Of a DNA stretch of 9,060 nt, positions 1 through 8,700 are shown piece after piece. Position 1 is the stretch's first letter, and each line of letters opens with the position of its first letter. A model generated the notes under the pieces. That model had not been told where the DNA came from, ran no database searches, and saw only the letters and a program-made list of their open reading frames with translations. This DNA is from Actinomycetes bacterium. GTDB lineage: Bacteria; Actinomycetota; Thermoleophilia; Solirubrobacterales; Solirubrobacteraceae. The stretch spans positions 1 through 9,060 of the forward strand of contig JAEYAL010000307.1 of the NCBI GenBank assembly GCA_023404805.1, read 5' to 3'. Both the position numbers and the translations under genes were made by a program.

Positions 1-19
1 CCTCCGCGCAATGCGGAGG
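1..19. terminator. Hairpin at the window edge, possible terminator
   Basis: CCTCCGC (1-7) pairs perfectly with GCGGAGG (13-19) around the 5-base loop GCAAT. No T-run follows on either strand. It may belong to a gene left of the window, or be a second stop for the minus-strand operon ending at 82. The left edge is cut, so the full stem cannot be judged. Confidence 0.35.
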
Positions 20-40
20 ACCGGGCCTCAGTCGTTTTCG

Positions 41-59
41 GCGGGCCGACCCGGCCCGC
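41..59 (-). terminator. Hairpin downstream of the exporter gene, candidate terminator
   Basis: GCGGGCC (41-47) and GGCCCGC (53-59) form a perfect 7-bp G/C stem with the loop GACCC. It lies about 22 bases past the stop codon of the minus-strand exporter gene. No U-tract follows on the minus strand, so termination would have to be of the U-less kind often proposed for high-GC actinobacteria. Confidence 0.45.
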
Positions 60-81
60 GGAGCGTTGAGCGCGGTCCCCG

Positions 82-1650
82 CTACTCGGCGGCGAGCGCC
101 GCCGCAGACGGCGCGGCGCCGGGCTCGCCGGGCGCTCCTGGTGCGGCTTGCAGCGCGTCGCGCGGCAGGAAGTACGCCGGGATGAACGTGAGCAGCACGA
201 TCACGAGCGACCACCAGAAGGTGTGGCCGAACGCGTCGGCGACGATCGGGATGACGTGCGACTGCGCCTCGGGCGACGCCGACTGGATCGCGCCGAGGCC
301 CGCTTCGCCGCCGCCCGCGCCGGGCAGCGTGGTCTGGAGCTGGTGCGTCAGGACGACGGCGAGCACCGCGGTCCCGATCGCGCCGCCGACGCGCTGGAGC
401 ACGTTCAGGCCGGACGTCGTCTTGGCGACTTCGTCGCGGGCGAGCGTGCGCATCGCGGCGCTCATCGCCGGCATCATCGTCGAGCCCATACCGAGGCCGT
501 TGAGGAAGAGCAGCCCGCCGAGGATCCACAGCGAGGTGTTCTCATCGACCTGCGTCAGACCGAGCATCGCGAGCGACACGAACACGATCCCGGTGAGGAC
601 GATCTTGCCCGGGCCGGTCTTGTCGGTCAGGCGGCCGGAGATCGGCATCATGATCATCGCGCCGATGCCCTGCGGGGCGATCATCAGGCCGGAGTCGAAC
701 GCCGACAGCCCGTGGACGATCTGCAGGTAGAGCGGGATCAGGAACATCGTCCCGAAGAACGCGGTCACAAACAGGAACGTCGTGCCAGCGGCGGGTGCGA
801 CCGGCCACTTCTTGAAGAGGTTCACGTCGATCAGCGCGCCGCTGCGTCGGGCCGCGTGGATCACGAACGCGATCACCATCGCGAGGCCGACGATCACCGG
901 GCCGACCGTCTTGGCCGAACCGAAGCCACCCTCGGAAGCGATCTCGGCGAGGCCGTAGACGAAGATCGCCAGGCCGGGGGAGAGCAGGAGCACGCCCTTC
1001 CAGTCGAGCGGGTGGCCCGGCTTGGACTCGTCGGGGTGCAGGAAGCGAGACGCCAAGACCAGCGCGACGATGCCGACGGGCAGGTTCACGTAGAAGATCC
1101 AGCGCCACGACACCTCATCGACGAAATAGCCGCCGAGGATCGGGCCCAGGATCGGGCCGAGCAGCATCGGCACGCCGACGAGGCCCATGACGCGGCCCAT
1201 GCGCTGAGGCCCGGCCTCGTGGGTGAGGATCGTCATGCCGGCGGGCATGATCATGCCGCCGCCCAGGCCCTGCAGGACCCTGAAGGCGATCAGCGACTCC
1301 GCCGACCACGCCGCGCCGGAGAGGAGCGAGCCGAGCACGAAGAGCGTGATCGAGATCAGGTAGAGCCGCTTGGTGCCGAAGCGGTCGGCGAAGTACCCGG
1401 TCAACGGGATCACCGTGGCGAGCGCGAGCATGTAGCCCGTCGAGACCCACTGGATGGTGGGCAGCGTGGAGTTGAACTCCTTCGCCAGGTCGTTGATGGC
1501 GACGTTGACGATCGTCGTGTCGAGGATCGTCATGAACGTGCCGAGGATCACCACGGCCGCGATCCGCATCAGCTGCGGGTCGATCTCGGTCGAGGTGTTG
1601 GCGTAGCCGGTGCCCATCTGGGCTGTCGGCTTGTTGGTCGGTCCACTCAT
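82..1650 (-). CDS. MFS multidrug exporter, DHA2 (EmrB/QacA, 14-TMS) family
   Basis: This 522-residue integral membrane protein probably exports drugs or other toxic hydrophobic compounds using the proton gradient. Seen in the sequence: a hydrophilic N-terminus (about 1-28); the DHA signature LDTTIVNVA (43-51) in the first helix; motif A, GYFADRFGTKR (85-95), in the loop between helices 2 and 3; motif B, RVLQGLGGGMIMP (124-136); and the antiporter motif C with G159, G165-P166, G169-P170 and G173-G174 in helix 5. The length and the extra central helices (DWKGVLLL region) fit 14 rather than 12 membrane segments. The Ala/Pro-rich tail is cytoplasmic or disordered. The start is supported by GGAGG (1658-1662) seven bases upstream. 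The start codon overlaps the marR stop in ATGA, implying translational coupling. The substrate cannot be read from sequence. A role in export of an endogenous metabolite is the main alternative. Confidence 0.93.
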   Translation of the reverse strand: MSGPTNKPTAQMGTGYANTSTEIDPQLMRIAAVVILGTFMTILDTTIVNVAINDLAKEFNSTLPTIQWVSTGYMLALATVIPLTGYFADRFGTKRLYLISITLFVLGSLLSGAAWSAESLIAFRVLQGLGGGMIMPAGMTILTHEAGPQRMGRVMGLVGVPMLLGPILGPILGGYFVDEVSWRWIFYVNLPVGIVALVLASRFLHPDESKPGHPLDWKGVLLLSPGLAIFVYGLAEIASEGGFGSAKTVGPVIVGLAMVIAFVIHAARRSGALIDVNLFKKWPVAPAAGTTFLFVTAFFGTMFLIPLYLQIVHGLSAFDSGLMIAPQGIGAMIMMPISGRLTDKTGPGKIVLTGIVFVSLAMLGLTQVDENTSLWILGGLLFLNGLGMGSTMMPAMSAAMRTLARDEVAKTTSGLNVLQRVGGAIGTAVLAVVLTHQLQTTLPGAGGGEAGLGAIQSASPEAQSHVIPIVADAFGHTFWWSLVIVLLTFIPAYFLPRDALQAAPGAPGEPGAAPSAAALAAE

Positions 1651-2183
1651 GCGTTGGCCTCCGGGGCAGCAGGAATCGAGCCAGCCGTCCGCGCCGCCTC
1701 GGCGGGGGCGCAGTACTGCGGATGGCTGGGAAGGTGGCGGGCGACGATCGCGTTGATCGCGGTGGCCGCCTCGTCGAGGGTGGTGCGCTCGTCGTCGCTG
1801 AGCGCGGCGACGAGGTTCTGGACGGTCGCGACCCGGGCTTCCGCGATGCGGGTGATCGCGGCCGTGCCTGTCTCGGTCAGCGCGATCCGCTTGATCCGCC
1901 GGTCGGCGGCGTCTTCGCGGCGCGAGACGAGGCCGGTGCGGTGCAGCGCGTCGATCGCGCGGGTGGTGGCTGGCATCGAGACGCCGAGGGCGACGGCGAT
2001 CTGGTTGACCGCGAGGTCTTCGTCCGCGTGGTCGAGCGTGAAGAGGGTCCGCAGCTGGGTGAGGCTCAGGTCGAACTCCGAGGTGATGTGCATCACCTCG
2101 TTCTGACTGCCCTTCATGAGCGAGATCATCACGACGGCGAGCCGCGCAGCAACCGGGTCGAGGTCATCCATGTCCAGATGCAT
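1647..2183 (-). CDS. MarR-family transcriptional regulator
   Basis: This is a predicted dimeric winged-helix repressor of 178 residues that probably controls its own operon and the exporter that follows. Seen: an N-terminal helical dimerisation part (about 10-50); the helix-turn-helix LAVNQIAVALGVSMPATTRAIDALHRTGLV (about 57-86), given here only by its ends (L57 to V86); and the wing RREDAADRR (88-96), whose D94-R95-R96 matches the conserved Asp-Arg pattern of MarR wings. A C-terminal helix (about 108-150) completes the dimer interface, followed by an Ala/Pro-rich tail of about 25 residues that is longer than usual. Start choice is uncertain: Met1 (2183) and Met5 (2171) are both possible and neither has a clear ribosome binding site. 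Being first in an operon with a DHA2 exporter is a classic arrangement in which a ligand of the pump releases the repressor. The ligand is unknown. Confidence 0.93.
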   Translation of the reverse strand: MHLDMDDLDPVAARLAVVMISLMKGSQNEVMHITSEFDLSLTQLRTLFTLDHADEDLAVNQIAVALGVSMPATTRAIDALHRTGLVSRREDAADRRIKRIALTETGTAAITRIAEARVATVQNLVAALSDDERTTLDEAATAINAIVARHLPSHPQYCAPAEAARTAGSIPAAPEANA

Positions 2184-2211
2184 CGGCGCAATGGTACGCG
2201 CTCACAACACC

Positions 2212-2247
2212 TTTGCGTTCGCGCAACTAAATATGGGCGCGCAAACG
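2212..2247 (-). promoter_or_regulatory. Probable MarR operator and marR promoter region
   Basis: TTGCG (2213-2217), four bases, then CGCAA (2222-2226) form a perfect dyad. A further GCGCAAA (2239-2245) repeats the half-site GCGCAAC (2221-2227) 18 bases away, and TTTGCG (2212-2217) is an outer inverted partner of CGCAAA (2240-2245). Between them is TAAATAT (2228-2234), the only AT-rich island nearby, which could hold a minus-strand -10 box. It lies 29-64 bases upstream of the marR start, the expected place for autoregulation. No convincing -35 box was found. Confidence 0.45.
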
Positions 2248-2316
2248 TTCATCGGCGTCCAGTTCGCGGTGGATCGCCGGTTCCGCCGCTGCTCGCGCCC
2301 GCCCGTGTGAACGATC

Positions 2317-2332
2317 CGTGGCCGTCGCCACG
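2317..2332. promoter_or_regulatory. Perfect dyad upstream of the gap promoter, candidate operator
   Basis: CGTGGC (2317-2322) and GCCACG (2327-2332) are exact inverted halves around CGTC. The dyad ends 21 bases before the TAGGGT box at 2354, so a protein bound here would overlap or abut the -35 zone of a gap promoter. No gene ends just upstream on the plus strand, so a terminator role is unlikely. Binding by a regulator is inference. Confidence 0.25.
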
Positions 2333-2353
2333 CGCGCGAGGGGCCCGGCCCGA

Positions 2354-2359
2354 TAGGGT
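2354..2359 (+). promoter_or_regulatory. Candidate -10 box (TAGGGT) for gap
   Basis: TAGGGT fits the actinobacterial TANNNT -10 pattern and lies 108 bases upstream of the gap start. The same hexamer stands in the spacer before the collagen-like gene (4954-4959). No good -35 element is visible at the 17-base distance. If used, the transcript would have a leader of roughly 100 bases. Confidence 0.35.
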
Positions 2360-2415
2360 CATTGCCCTGGCACTGCACCCTGTTTTCGCAGTTGCCGCCG
2401 CGCCTGACCGCCACT

Positions 2416-2444
2416 CTCGGTGGTCCCGCCGGGTCGCCACCGAG
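2416..2444 (+). promoter_or_regulatory. Leader stem-loop ahead of the gap ribosome binding site
   Basis: CTCGGTGG (2416-2423) pairs exactly with CCACCGAG (2437-2444). The 13-base interior contains a second small stem, CCC/GGG (2425-2427 with 2431-2433). The structure ends 9 bases before the AGGAG ribosome binding site at 2454-2458. It may stabilise the gap mRNA or influence translation. No known riboswitch class was recognised. Confidence 0.3.
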
Positions 2445-2467
2445 CACAACATCAGGAGCACCACCAC

Positions 2468-3466
<999 letters not shown>

Positions 3467-3483
3467 CACCACCGACTTGGGTC

Positions 3484-3589
3484 GCCGGGGGCGGGTGTGC
3501 CCCCGGCCGGACACCCTTACCGGGCGGGCTCGCAAGCTCGCGCGCCCTGCGGTCGCAACGGTCCTGCCGGGGGCACACCCGCCCCCGGC
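3484..3589. repeat. 106-bp structured inverted-repeat element between gap and pgk
   Basis: Two 24-base arms, 3484-3507 and 3566-3589, are exact reverse complements. Each arm is also a hairpin by itself: GCCGGGGGC pairs with GCCCCCGGC around a 6-base loop (GGGTGT in the left arm, ACACCC in the right). Inside, GGAC (3509-3512) pairs with GTCC (3561-3564), and a central hairpin spans about 3519-3553 (ACCG/CGGT outside, then GGGC-T-CGC against GCG-C-GCCC). The whole piece can therefore fold either as one long stem or as three hairpins in a row. It resembles a REP/BIME-type extragenic element in design. No target-site duplication flanks it. It begins 18 bases after the gap stop codon, so it may also act as an attenuator or mRNA-stabilising end for gap. 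Confidence 0.75.
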
Positions 3590-3620
3590 TCCAGCGGACG
3601 GCGGCCCGCGGACTAGCGAC

Positions 3621-3641
3621 CCGACTCGCCGAAGCGGTCGG
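3621..3641 (+). promoter_or_regulatory. Bulged stem-loop in the pgk leader
   Basis: CCGAC (3621-3625) pairs with GTCGG (3637-3641) and CGC (3627-3629) with GCG (3634-3636), with one bulged T and the tetraloop CGAA. It lies between the 106-bp element and pgk, 66 bases before the pgk start. A role in attenuation or RNA processing is possible but unproven. No convincing separate pgk promoter was found in 3590-3707. Confidence 0.25.
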
Positions 3642-3707
3642 ACCAGCCCCGTTCGCGTGGGTACTGCGTCGTCGTTCTCGGCGCATCCTTGAACCGAATG
3701 GAGAACC

Positions 3708-4874
3708 GTGAAGACCCTTGCCGACCTTGGTGACGTGCGCGGCCAGCGTGTGCTGGTGCGCGTCGACTTCAACGTGCCGCTGGATGGCGCTGCGATCACC
3801 GACGACACGCGCATCCGCGCCGCGCTGCCGACGATCAACCGGCTGCGCGACGCCGGCGCCCGCCTCGTGCTCGTCTCGCACCTCGGACGCCCGAAGGGCG
3901 AGGTGAAAGCGGAGTTCTCGCTCGCGCCGGTCGCTGCGCGCCTGAGCGAGCTGCTCGGCACCGACGTGACGCTCGCGCCGGCCGTCGTAGGCGACGAGGT
4001 CGTCGCGCTCAGCAACGGGCTCGCCGACGGCGAGGTCCTGCTGCTCGAGAACGTCCGCTTTGAAGCGGGCGAGACGAAGAACGACCCGGCGCTCGCAGCT
4101 GAGCTGGCCAAGCTCGCCGACGCGTACGTGAACGACGCGTTTGGCGCCGCCCACCGCGCGCACGCCTCCACCGAGGGTGTCGCGAAGCTCGTCGAGCGCA
4201 AGGCGGCCGGCCTGCTGCTGCAGAAGGAGGTCCAGACGCTCGAAGCGATCCTGGCCGATCCCAAGCGCCCGCTCGTCGCGATCGTCGGCGGCTCGAAGGT
4301 GTCCGACAAGATCGGCGTCCTCGACCGCTTCCTCGACCTCGCCGACCACGTGATCATCGGCGGCGCGATGCTCTTCCCGTTCTACAAGGCGCAGGGCCAC
4401 TCGGTCGGCGCGTCGCTCTGCGAGGAAGACGGCGTGCCGCTCGCCAAGCAGGCGCTCGAGAAGGGCGGCGACAAGCTCGTCCTCGCGACCGACCTCTCGC
4501 TCGGCAAGGCGTTCTCCGCCGACACCGAGACGCAGATCATCGACGGCGTCGACGTGCCCGAGGGCTGGATGGGCCTCGACGTCGGCCCGGAGAGCGCCGC
4601 GCGCGCCGCCGAGCTGGTGCTCGCGGCCGGCTCGGTGGTCTGGAACGGCCCGATGGGCGCCTTCGAGCTGCCGCCGTTCGCAGCCGGCACCAAGGCCGTG
4701 GCCGAGGCGTGCGCCGAGACCGACGGCATCACCGTCATCGGCGGCGGCGACTCCGTCGCGGCCGTCACGCAGTTCGGCCTCGCCGACCAGATGACGCACG
4801 TCTCAACCGGCGGCGGCGCCTCGCTGGAGCTGATGGAGGGCAAGGCCCTCCCGGGCGTCGAAGTCCTCCGGTAG
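3708..4874 (+). CDS. pgk: Phosphoglycerate kinase
   Basis: This cytoplasmic enzyme transfers the acyl phosphate of 1,3-bisphosphoglycerate to ADP, giving ATP and 3-phosphoglycerate. It takes the product of the preceding gap gene. The 388 residues match the bacterial family. Seen: the N-domain substrate-binding motif RVDFNVP (18-24); SHLGRPKG (57-64); LLLENVRFE; NDAFGAAHRAHAS; the hinge-side VGGSKVSDKI; the nucleotide-binding NGPMGAFE; and near the C-terminus GGGDS (345-349) and STGGGAS (366-372). The start is GTG, with GGAG (3700-3703) four bases upstream. The ATG at 3698 is out of frame. The protein begins KTLADLGDVRGQRVLVRVD, the normal family N-terminus. It is probably co-transcribed with gap through the structured spacer. 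tpiA, the common next gene in such clusters, is missing; a terminator follows instead. Confidence 0.98.
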   Translation: MKTLADLGDVRGQRVLVRVDFNVPLDGAAITDDTRIRAALPTINRLRDAGARLVLVSHLGRPKGEVKAEFSLAPVAARLSELLGTDVTLAPAVVGDEVVALSNGLADGEVLLLENVRFEAGETKNDPALAAELAKLADAYVNDAFGAAHRAHASTEGVAKLVERKAAGLLLQKEVQTLEAILADPKRPLVAIVGGSKVSDKIGVLDRFLDLADHVIIGGAMLFPFYKAQGHSVGASLCEEDGVPLAKQALEKGGDKLVLATDLSLGKAFSADTETQIIDGVDVPEGWMGLDVGPESAARAAELVLAAGSVVWNGPMGAFELPPFAAGTKAVAEACAETDGITVIGGGDSVAAVTQFGLADQMTHVSTGGGASLELMEGKALPGVEVLR

Positions 4875-4881
4875 AGCCAGC

Positions 4882-4921
4882 GGTCAGAGCTGGGCAATGC
4901 GCCCGGTTCTGACCTCGCTTT
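4882..4921 (+). terminator. Strong hairpin terminator of gap-pgk
   Basis: GGTCAGAGCTGGGC (4882-4895) pairs along its full length with GCCCGGTTCTGACC (4901-4914), with two G-U wobbles and the loop AATGC. It is followed by TCGCTTT (4915-4921), a weak U-tract. It starts seven bases after the pgk stop. This is the best intrinsic terminator in the window. Confidence 0.8.
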
Positions 4922-4953
4922 GCCGGCGACTGGCGTCCCCCGGTTGGCGCGCT

Positions 4954-4959
4954 TAGGGT
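4954..4959 (+). promoter_or_regulatory. Candidate -10 box (TAGGGT) for the secreted-protein pair
   Basis: TAGGGT fits TANNNT and sits between the pgk terminator and the gene starting at 5028, 68 bases from that start. The hexamer 17 bases upstream (TGGCGT, 4931-4936) is only a weak -35 match. The same TAGGGT stands upstream of gap (2354-2359). AGGAG (5018-5022), five bases before the ATG at 5028, is the ribosome binding site. Confidence 0.4.
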
Positions 4960-5027
4960 AGGGCGCAGCCCACCCCGGCCGGCGGCGCAGCAGTGGCGCG
5001 CCGCGGACCCCGTTCCTAGGAGCGCTC

Positions 5028-5756
5028 ATGCCTTTCCGCCCTTCGTACGCGAATGTCGCGTCGACCCTTGCCCTGTCCGCCGCGCTCGGCGGTACCGCGA
5101 TCGCCTCCTCGAGCGGCTCGGGCAGCCCGGCCGAACCGGCCCAGGCCAGCACGACCACGATCACGGCCTGTGCCGCCAAGAAGGGCACGAAGAAGAACCT
5201 GCTGCGGGTCGCCAAGCCCTGCAAGAAGAGCGAGACCAAGATCAGCTGGAACGTCGTCGGCCCGGCCGGCGCGACGGGGCCCGCCGGACCGCAGGGGCCG
5301 CAGGGGTCCGCAGGCGGCTCGGGTGCGAACGGCAGCGACGGCACCACCGCGTTCGTCCCGGCGGGAGCGGTCGCGTTCTTCGACCTGGCGGCGTGCCCGG
5401 CCGGCTGGACGCCCTACACCGCTGGCGAAGGGCGGTACCTCGTCGGCACGCCCGCTGGCGGCACGACAGGCGCCGCGATCGGGACGGCGCTCAGCGCCGG
5501 TGAGAACCGCCCCGTCGGCGCGCACACCCACGGCGTCGTCGATCCCGGCCACACCCACAACGCAGCCGCCGGCAACACGATCAACGCCGGCAACGTCCCG
5601 TTCGTGCGCTTCCAGAGCAACGGCAGCGCCGCCGCCGACTCGGCCGGCACGCTGACGACCGCCTCGAAGACGACCGGGATCACGATCGCGTCCGCAGGCG
5701 CCGTCGCCGGCACGCCCGCCCCGTACGTGCAGCTGCTCGCCTGCAAGAAGGCCTGA
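5028..5756 (+). CDS. Exported collagen-like protein with a tail-collar-like C-terminal domain
   Basis: Function unknown; likely an extracellular, trimeric stalk-and-tip protein. Its 242 residues show, in order: a signal-like N-terminus with a hydrophobic run (about 8-26) ending ALGGTAIA; a short low-complexity Ser/Gly/Ala part; a basic segment with two Cys (C48, C65) and ISWN (72-75); nine uninterrupted Gly-X-Y triplets from G78 to about 104, several of them GPA or GPQ; then a domain from about 110. This domain has VAFFDLAACPAGWTPY, GRYLVG (135-140), two His-Thr-His motifs (166-168 and 175-177) and the ending PYVQLLAC. It resembles phage tail-collar / short tail-fibre tip domains, where HxH motifs in related fibre tips bind metal ions within trimers (known for T4 fibre proteins). 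C123 and C239 could form a disulfide. The gene follows a terminator, so it starts a new unit, and it precedes the large secreted-protein gene by 7 bp. A host protein is more likely than phage remains, since no other phage gene is near. Confidence 0.85.
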   Translation: MPFRPSYANVASTLALSAALGGTAIASSSGSGSPAEPAQASTTTITACAAKKGTKKNLLRVAKPCKKSETKISWNVVGPAGATGPAGPQGPQGSAGGSGANGSDGTTAFVPAGAVAFFDLAACPAGWTPYTAGEGRYLVGTPAGGTTGAAIGTALSAGENRPVGAHTHGVVDPGHTHNAAAGNTINAGNVPFVRFQSNGSAAADSAGTLTTASKTTGITIASAGAVAGTPAPYVQLLACKKA

Positions 5757-5763
5757 GCCTGCG

Positions 5764-8700
5764 ATGACGAACCTCGTTCTCACCGCGGCGCGCGCCGCGG
5801 TGCTCTCGGCTGCGGCCGCCGCGCTGTTTCCGGCGCTCTCGGCGGGCGCTGAGCGACGCGTCACCGTGCCGATCAGCACGGCGCCCGGCATCGAGGGCGG
5901 AGGGTCGGCGAACCTGCTGCACACCTCCAGCGACGGCTCCCGCGTGCTCTTCGCGACCACCGAGAGCCTGCTCCCCGAAGACGACGACAACGGCGCTGCC
6001 GACATCTACGAGCGGCGCGGCGCGACCCTCGAGTTGATCTCGCGCGGCAGCGACAGCGACCCCAGCGCGCCGCGCTACAAGGGCGCTTCGGCCGACGGCA
6101 CGCGCGTCTGGTTTGAGGCCGACGAAGACCTGATGGGCGGCGGCGACGGCGACTTCGGCAACGCCCCCGACCTCTACGAGCGCACGGGCGGCACCACGCG
6201 GCTGCTGACCAAGCCGGTCAATCCGTTCGGCTTCTCGTTCTCGCAGCCCGGTCCGTTCATCGTCGCCTCGCCCGATGGCGCGCACGTGCTGGTCACGACC
6301 GACGAGGCGCTCGTCGCTGGCGACAGCGACGGCTCCGACGACGTGTACGACGTCGGCGGCAACTCGCCGGTGCTCGTGTCGGTCGGCGTCGGCGGCGAAG
6401 GCGCCGGGGCCCTCGCGATCTCGGGTGACGGCGCGCGGATCTTCTTCACGACGACCGCGTCGATCGATGCGGCCGATACCGACAGCGGCGCGATCGACGT
6501 CTATGAGCGCAGCGGCGGAGCCACCACGCTCCGCACGCCCGGGACCGCCGAGGAGCTCAATCCGCGGCAGGTCACCGCCGACGGCGACCGCGTGTTCTTC
6601 ACGACCCGCGAGCAGGCGGTATCGGCCGACATCGACGGCACGGCACGCGACGTGTACATGGCGCAAGGACCGACACTGTCGCTGGTCTCGACCGGCACGC
6701 AGGATGCGGATGACGCCATCGACGCGGACTTCCAGAAGGCGTCGGACGACGGCAGCGTGGCGTACTTCACCACGCAGGCCACGCTGGAGACGACCGATGA
6801 CGACAACGGCGTCCAGGACATCTACCGCCACGACCTCGGGATCACGACGCTCGCGTCGACCGGCCCGAACCGCACCGGCCAGCCCGACGACTTCCTGGTC
6901 TTCAGCGACATCAGCGCCGACGGCGAGCGGATGTTCTGGCGGACGACCGAAGGGTTTGTCGACGACACCGACGGCGGTTTCCTCGACGCCTACGAGCGCG
7001 ACGGGACGACGACGAAGCGCCTGAGCATCGGCGCGACCAACGACCAAGGGTTCGCCGACTCGTCGTTCGCCGGCTTCGCGACCGACGGCAGCACCACGTT
7101 CTTCCAGACCGACGGCGATTTCGTCGCCAGCGACACCGACGGCAAGGACGACCTCTACGAGCGCACCGCGGGTGGCGTGACCGACCGGTTGTTCGCGCCG
7201 ACCGAGGAGTGCGACCTGCTCCCATCGAGCCGGTGCCTGCCGACCTGGAAGGGGTCGAGCGACGACGGCGTGCGGGCCTGGGTCGAATCCGACGAGACGC
7301 TCGCGGGCCCGGATGGCGATGGCAACCAGACCGACATCTTCGAGTCCCGGCTCGTGAAGCAGCCCACGACGGGCGGCCTCGGCACGACCCTGGAGCTCGG
7401 TGAGGACGATCCCGCTGAGGACGTCCTGCCGGACTTCACGCTCGCGGACGCGTACGACGACGTCTTCGGCGCCGTGATCGACGTGACCGGCACGGGCCCC
7501 GGGGACGACGAGCTCGGCTTCACGGACTTGCCCGGGATCACCGGGGTCGTGAGCGACGGGGGAGCGAAGCTCACCCTCTCCGGCCGCGCGACGGAGGCGG
7601 AATACCAGGCGGCGATCCGCACGGTCACCTACCGCAACACGTCGGGGGCTCCGGCGGCCTCGCGCAGCGTGCGCGTCGCGATCGACGAGGGCGGCGTGCT
7701 CAGCGACCCGGTCGGCCGCACCGTCGCGGTCGCCGCCGTCAACGACGCTCCCGCCGTGGCTCCAGGCTCAGGCTCGGCGGCGTACACCGAGAACGGGGCG
7801 GCGGTCGCCGTCGCGCCGGCAGGGGCTGTCGCCGACCAGGACAACGCGAACCTCGATTCGGTCAGCGTGATCGTCGGCGGCTGCCGCCGCGGCGTCGACC
7901 TGCTGACCGCGGCGGCGCCCGGGCTCACCGTCGCCTATGACGAGCCCACCTGCGCGCTCTCGGTCTCGGGCTCGGCGACGGTGGCCGCCTACACCGCGGT
8001 CCTGCAGTCGGTGTCCTACCGCAACGCCTCCGAGGATCCGGTCCCAGGCCCGCGGACGCTGTCGTTCCAGGCGTCTGACGGCGCCGAGCTCAGCACCGTC
8101 GGCCAGCGCACGCTGGTCGTGACCCCCGTCAACGACGCCGCCACGGCGGCGCTCTCGGCCGGGACCGCATCGGTTCCGAGCGGCGGCGCGCCTGTGGCGG
8201 TCGATCCGGCAGCCGAGGTCGAGGACCTCGACGACTCGCTGCTCCTCGGGGCGACGGTGCGAGTAGCGGCAGGCGCCAAGGCCGACGCCGACGAGCTCGC
8301 GCTCGCGTCGCCGCCGGCGGGCATCACGGTGACGTCGTCGGGTGACGGGCAGCAGCTCACGCTCAGCGGCCTCGCGCCGCTGAGCGCGTACCGCAGCGCG
8401 CTGCGCGCCGTCACGTTCCGCGACCGCAGCGCGGCCGGCGAGCCGGGCGCCCGCACGATCGAGGTCCGCGTGGATGACGGCCAGGGCTTTGGCCCGGCCG
8501 CCACGCGCGCGCTGGAGGTCGCGGGCAAGGTCGAGCCCAAGCCGACCACGCCCGAGCCAGCCGCGCCCGCTCCGACGACCCCGGTCGCGACGCCGCCGTC
8601 CGTCAAGGCCATCTCCACCGGCGTGCTCGCGCTCGGCAAATCGCCGCGGATCTCCGGCCGCCGCCTGGCGGTCGGCTGCGGCGTGTCGCCAGGCGCGGTC

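Noticed and set aside
148..2106. 652-codon open frame on the plus strand across the exporter and marR genes
   Set aside because: Its product is low-complexity, rich in Arg, Asp, Glu and His, and antisense to two clearly recognisable genes. Such long shadow frames are normal at about 70% G+C.
2202..2447. 81-codon minus-strand frame in the marR-gap spacer
   Set aside because: It has no recognisable motif and no ribosome binding site, and it covers the candidate promoter, operator and leader elements. It is treated as non-coding.
2420..2467. Upstream in-frame ATG for gap, adding 16 residues
   Set aside because: The added residues (MVPPGRHRAQHQEHHH) are unlike any GAPDH N-terminus. They overlap the leader stem-loop and the ribosome binding site that serves the ATG at 2468.
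3484..3589. A MITE or insertion-sequence remnant
   Set aside because: Arms are inverted, but the flanks (GGGTC on the left, TCCAG on the right) show no target-site duplication and there is no transposase trace. It is kept as a structured repeat of unknown origin.
5028..5756. A prophage tail gene
   Set aside because: The tail-collar-like domain is fused to a signal-like N-terminus and collagen repeats of the host lineage's style. No capsid, tail, integrase or lysis gene is nearby.
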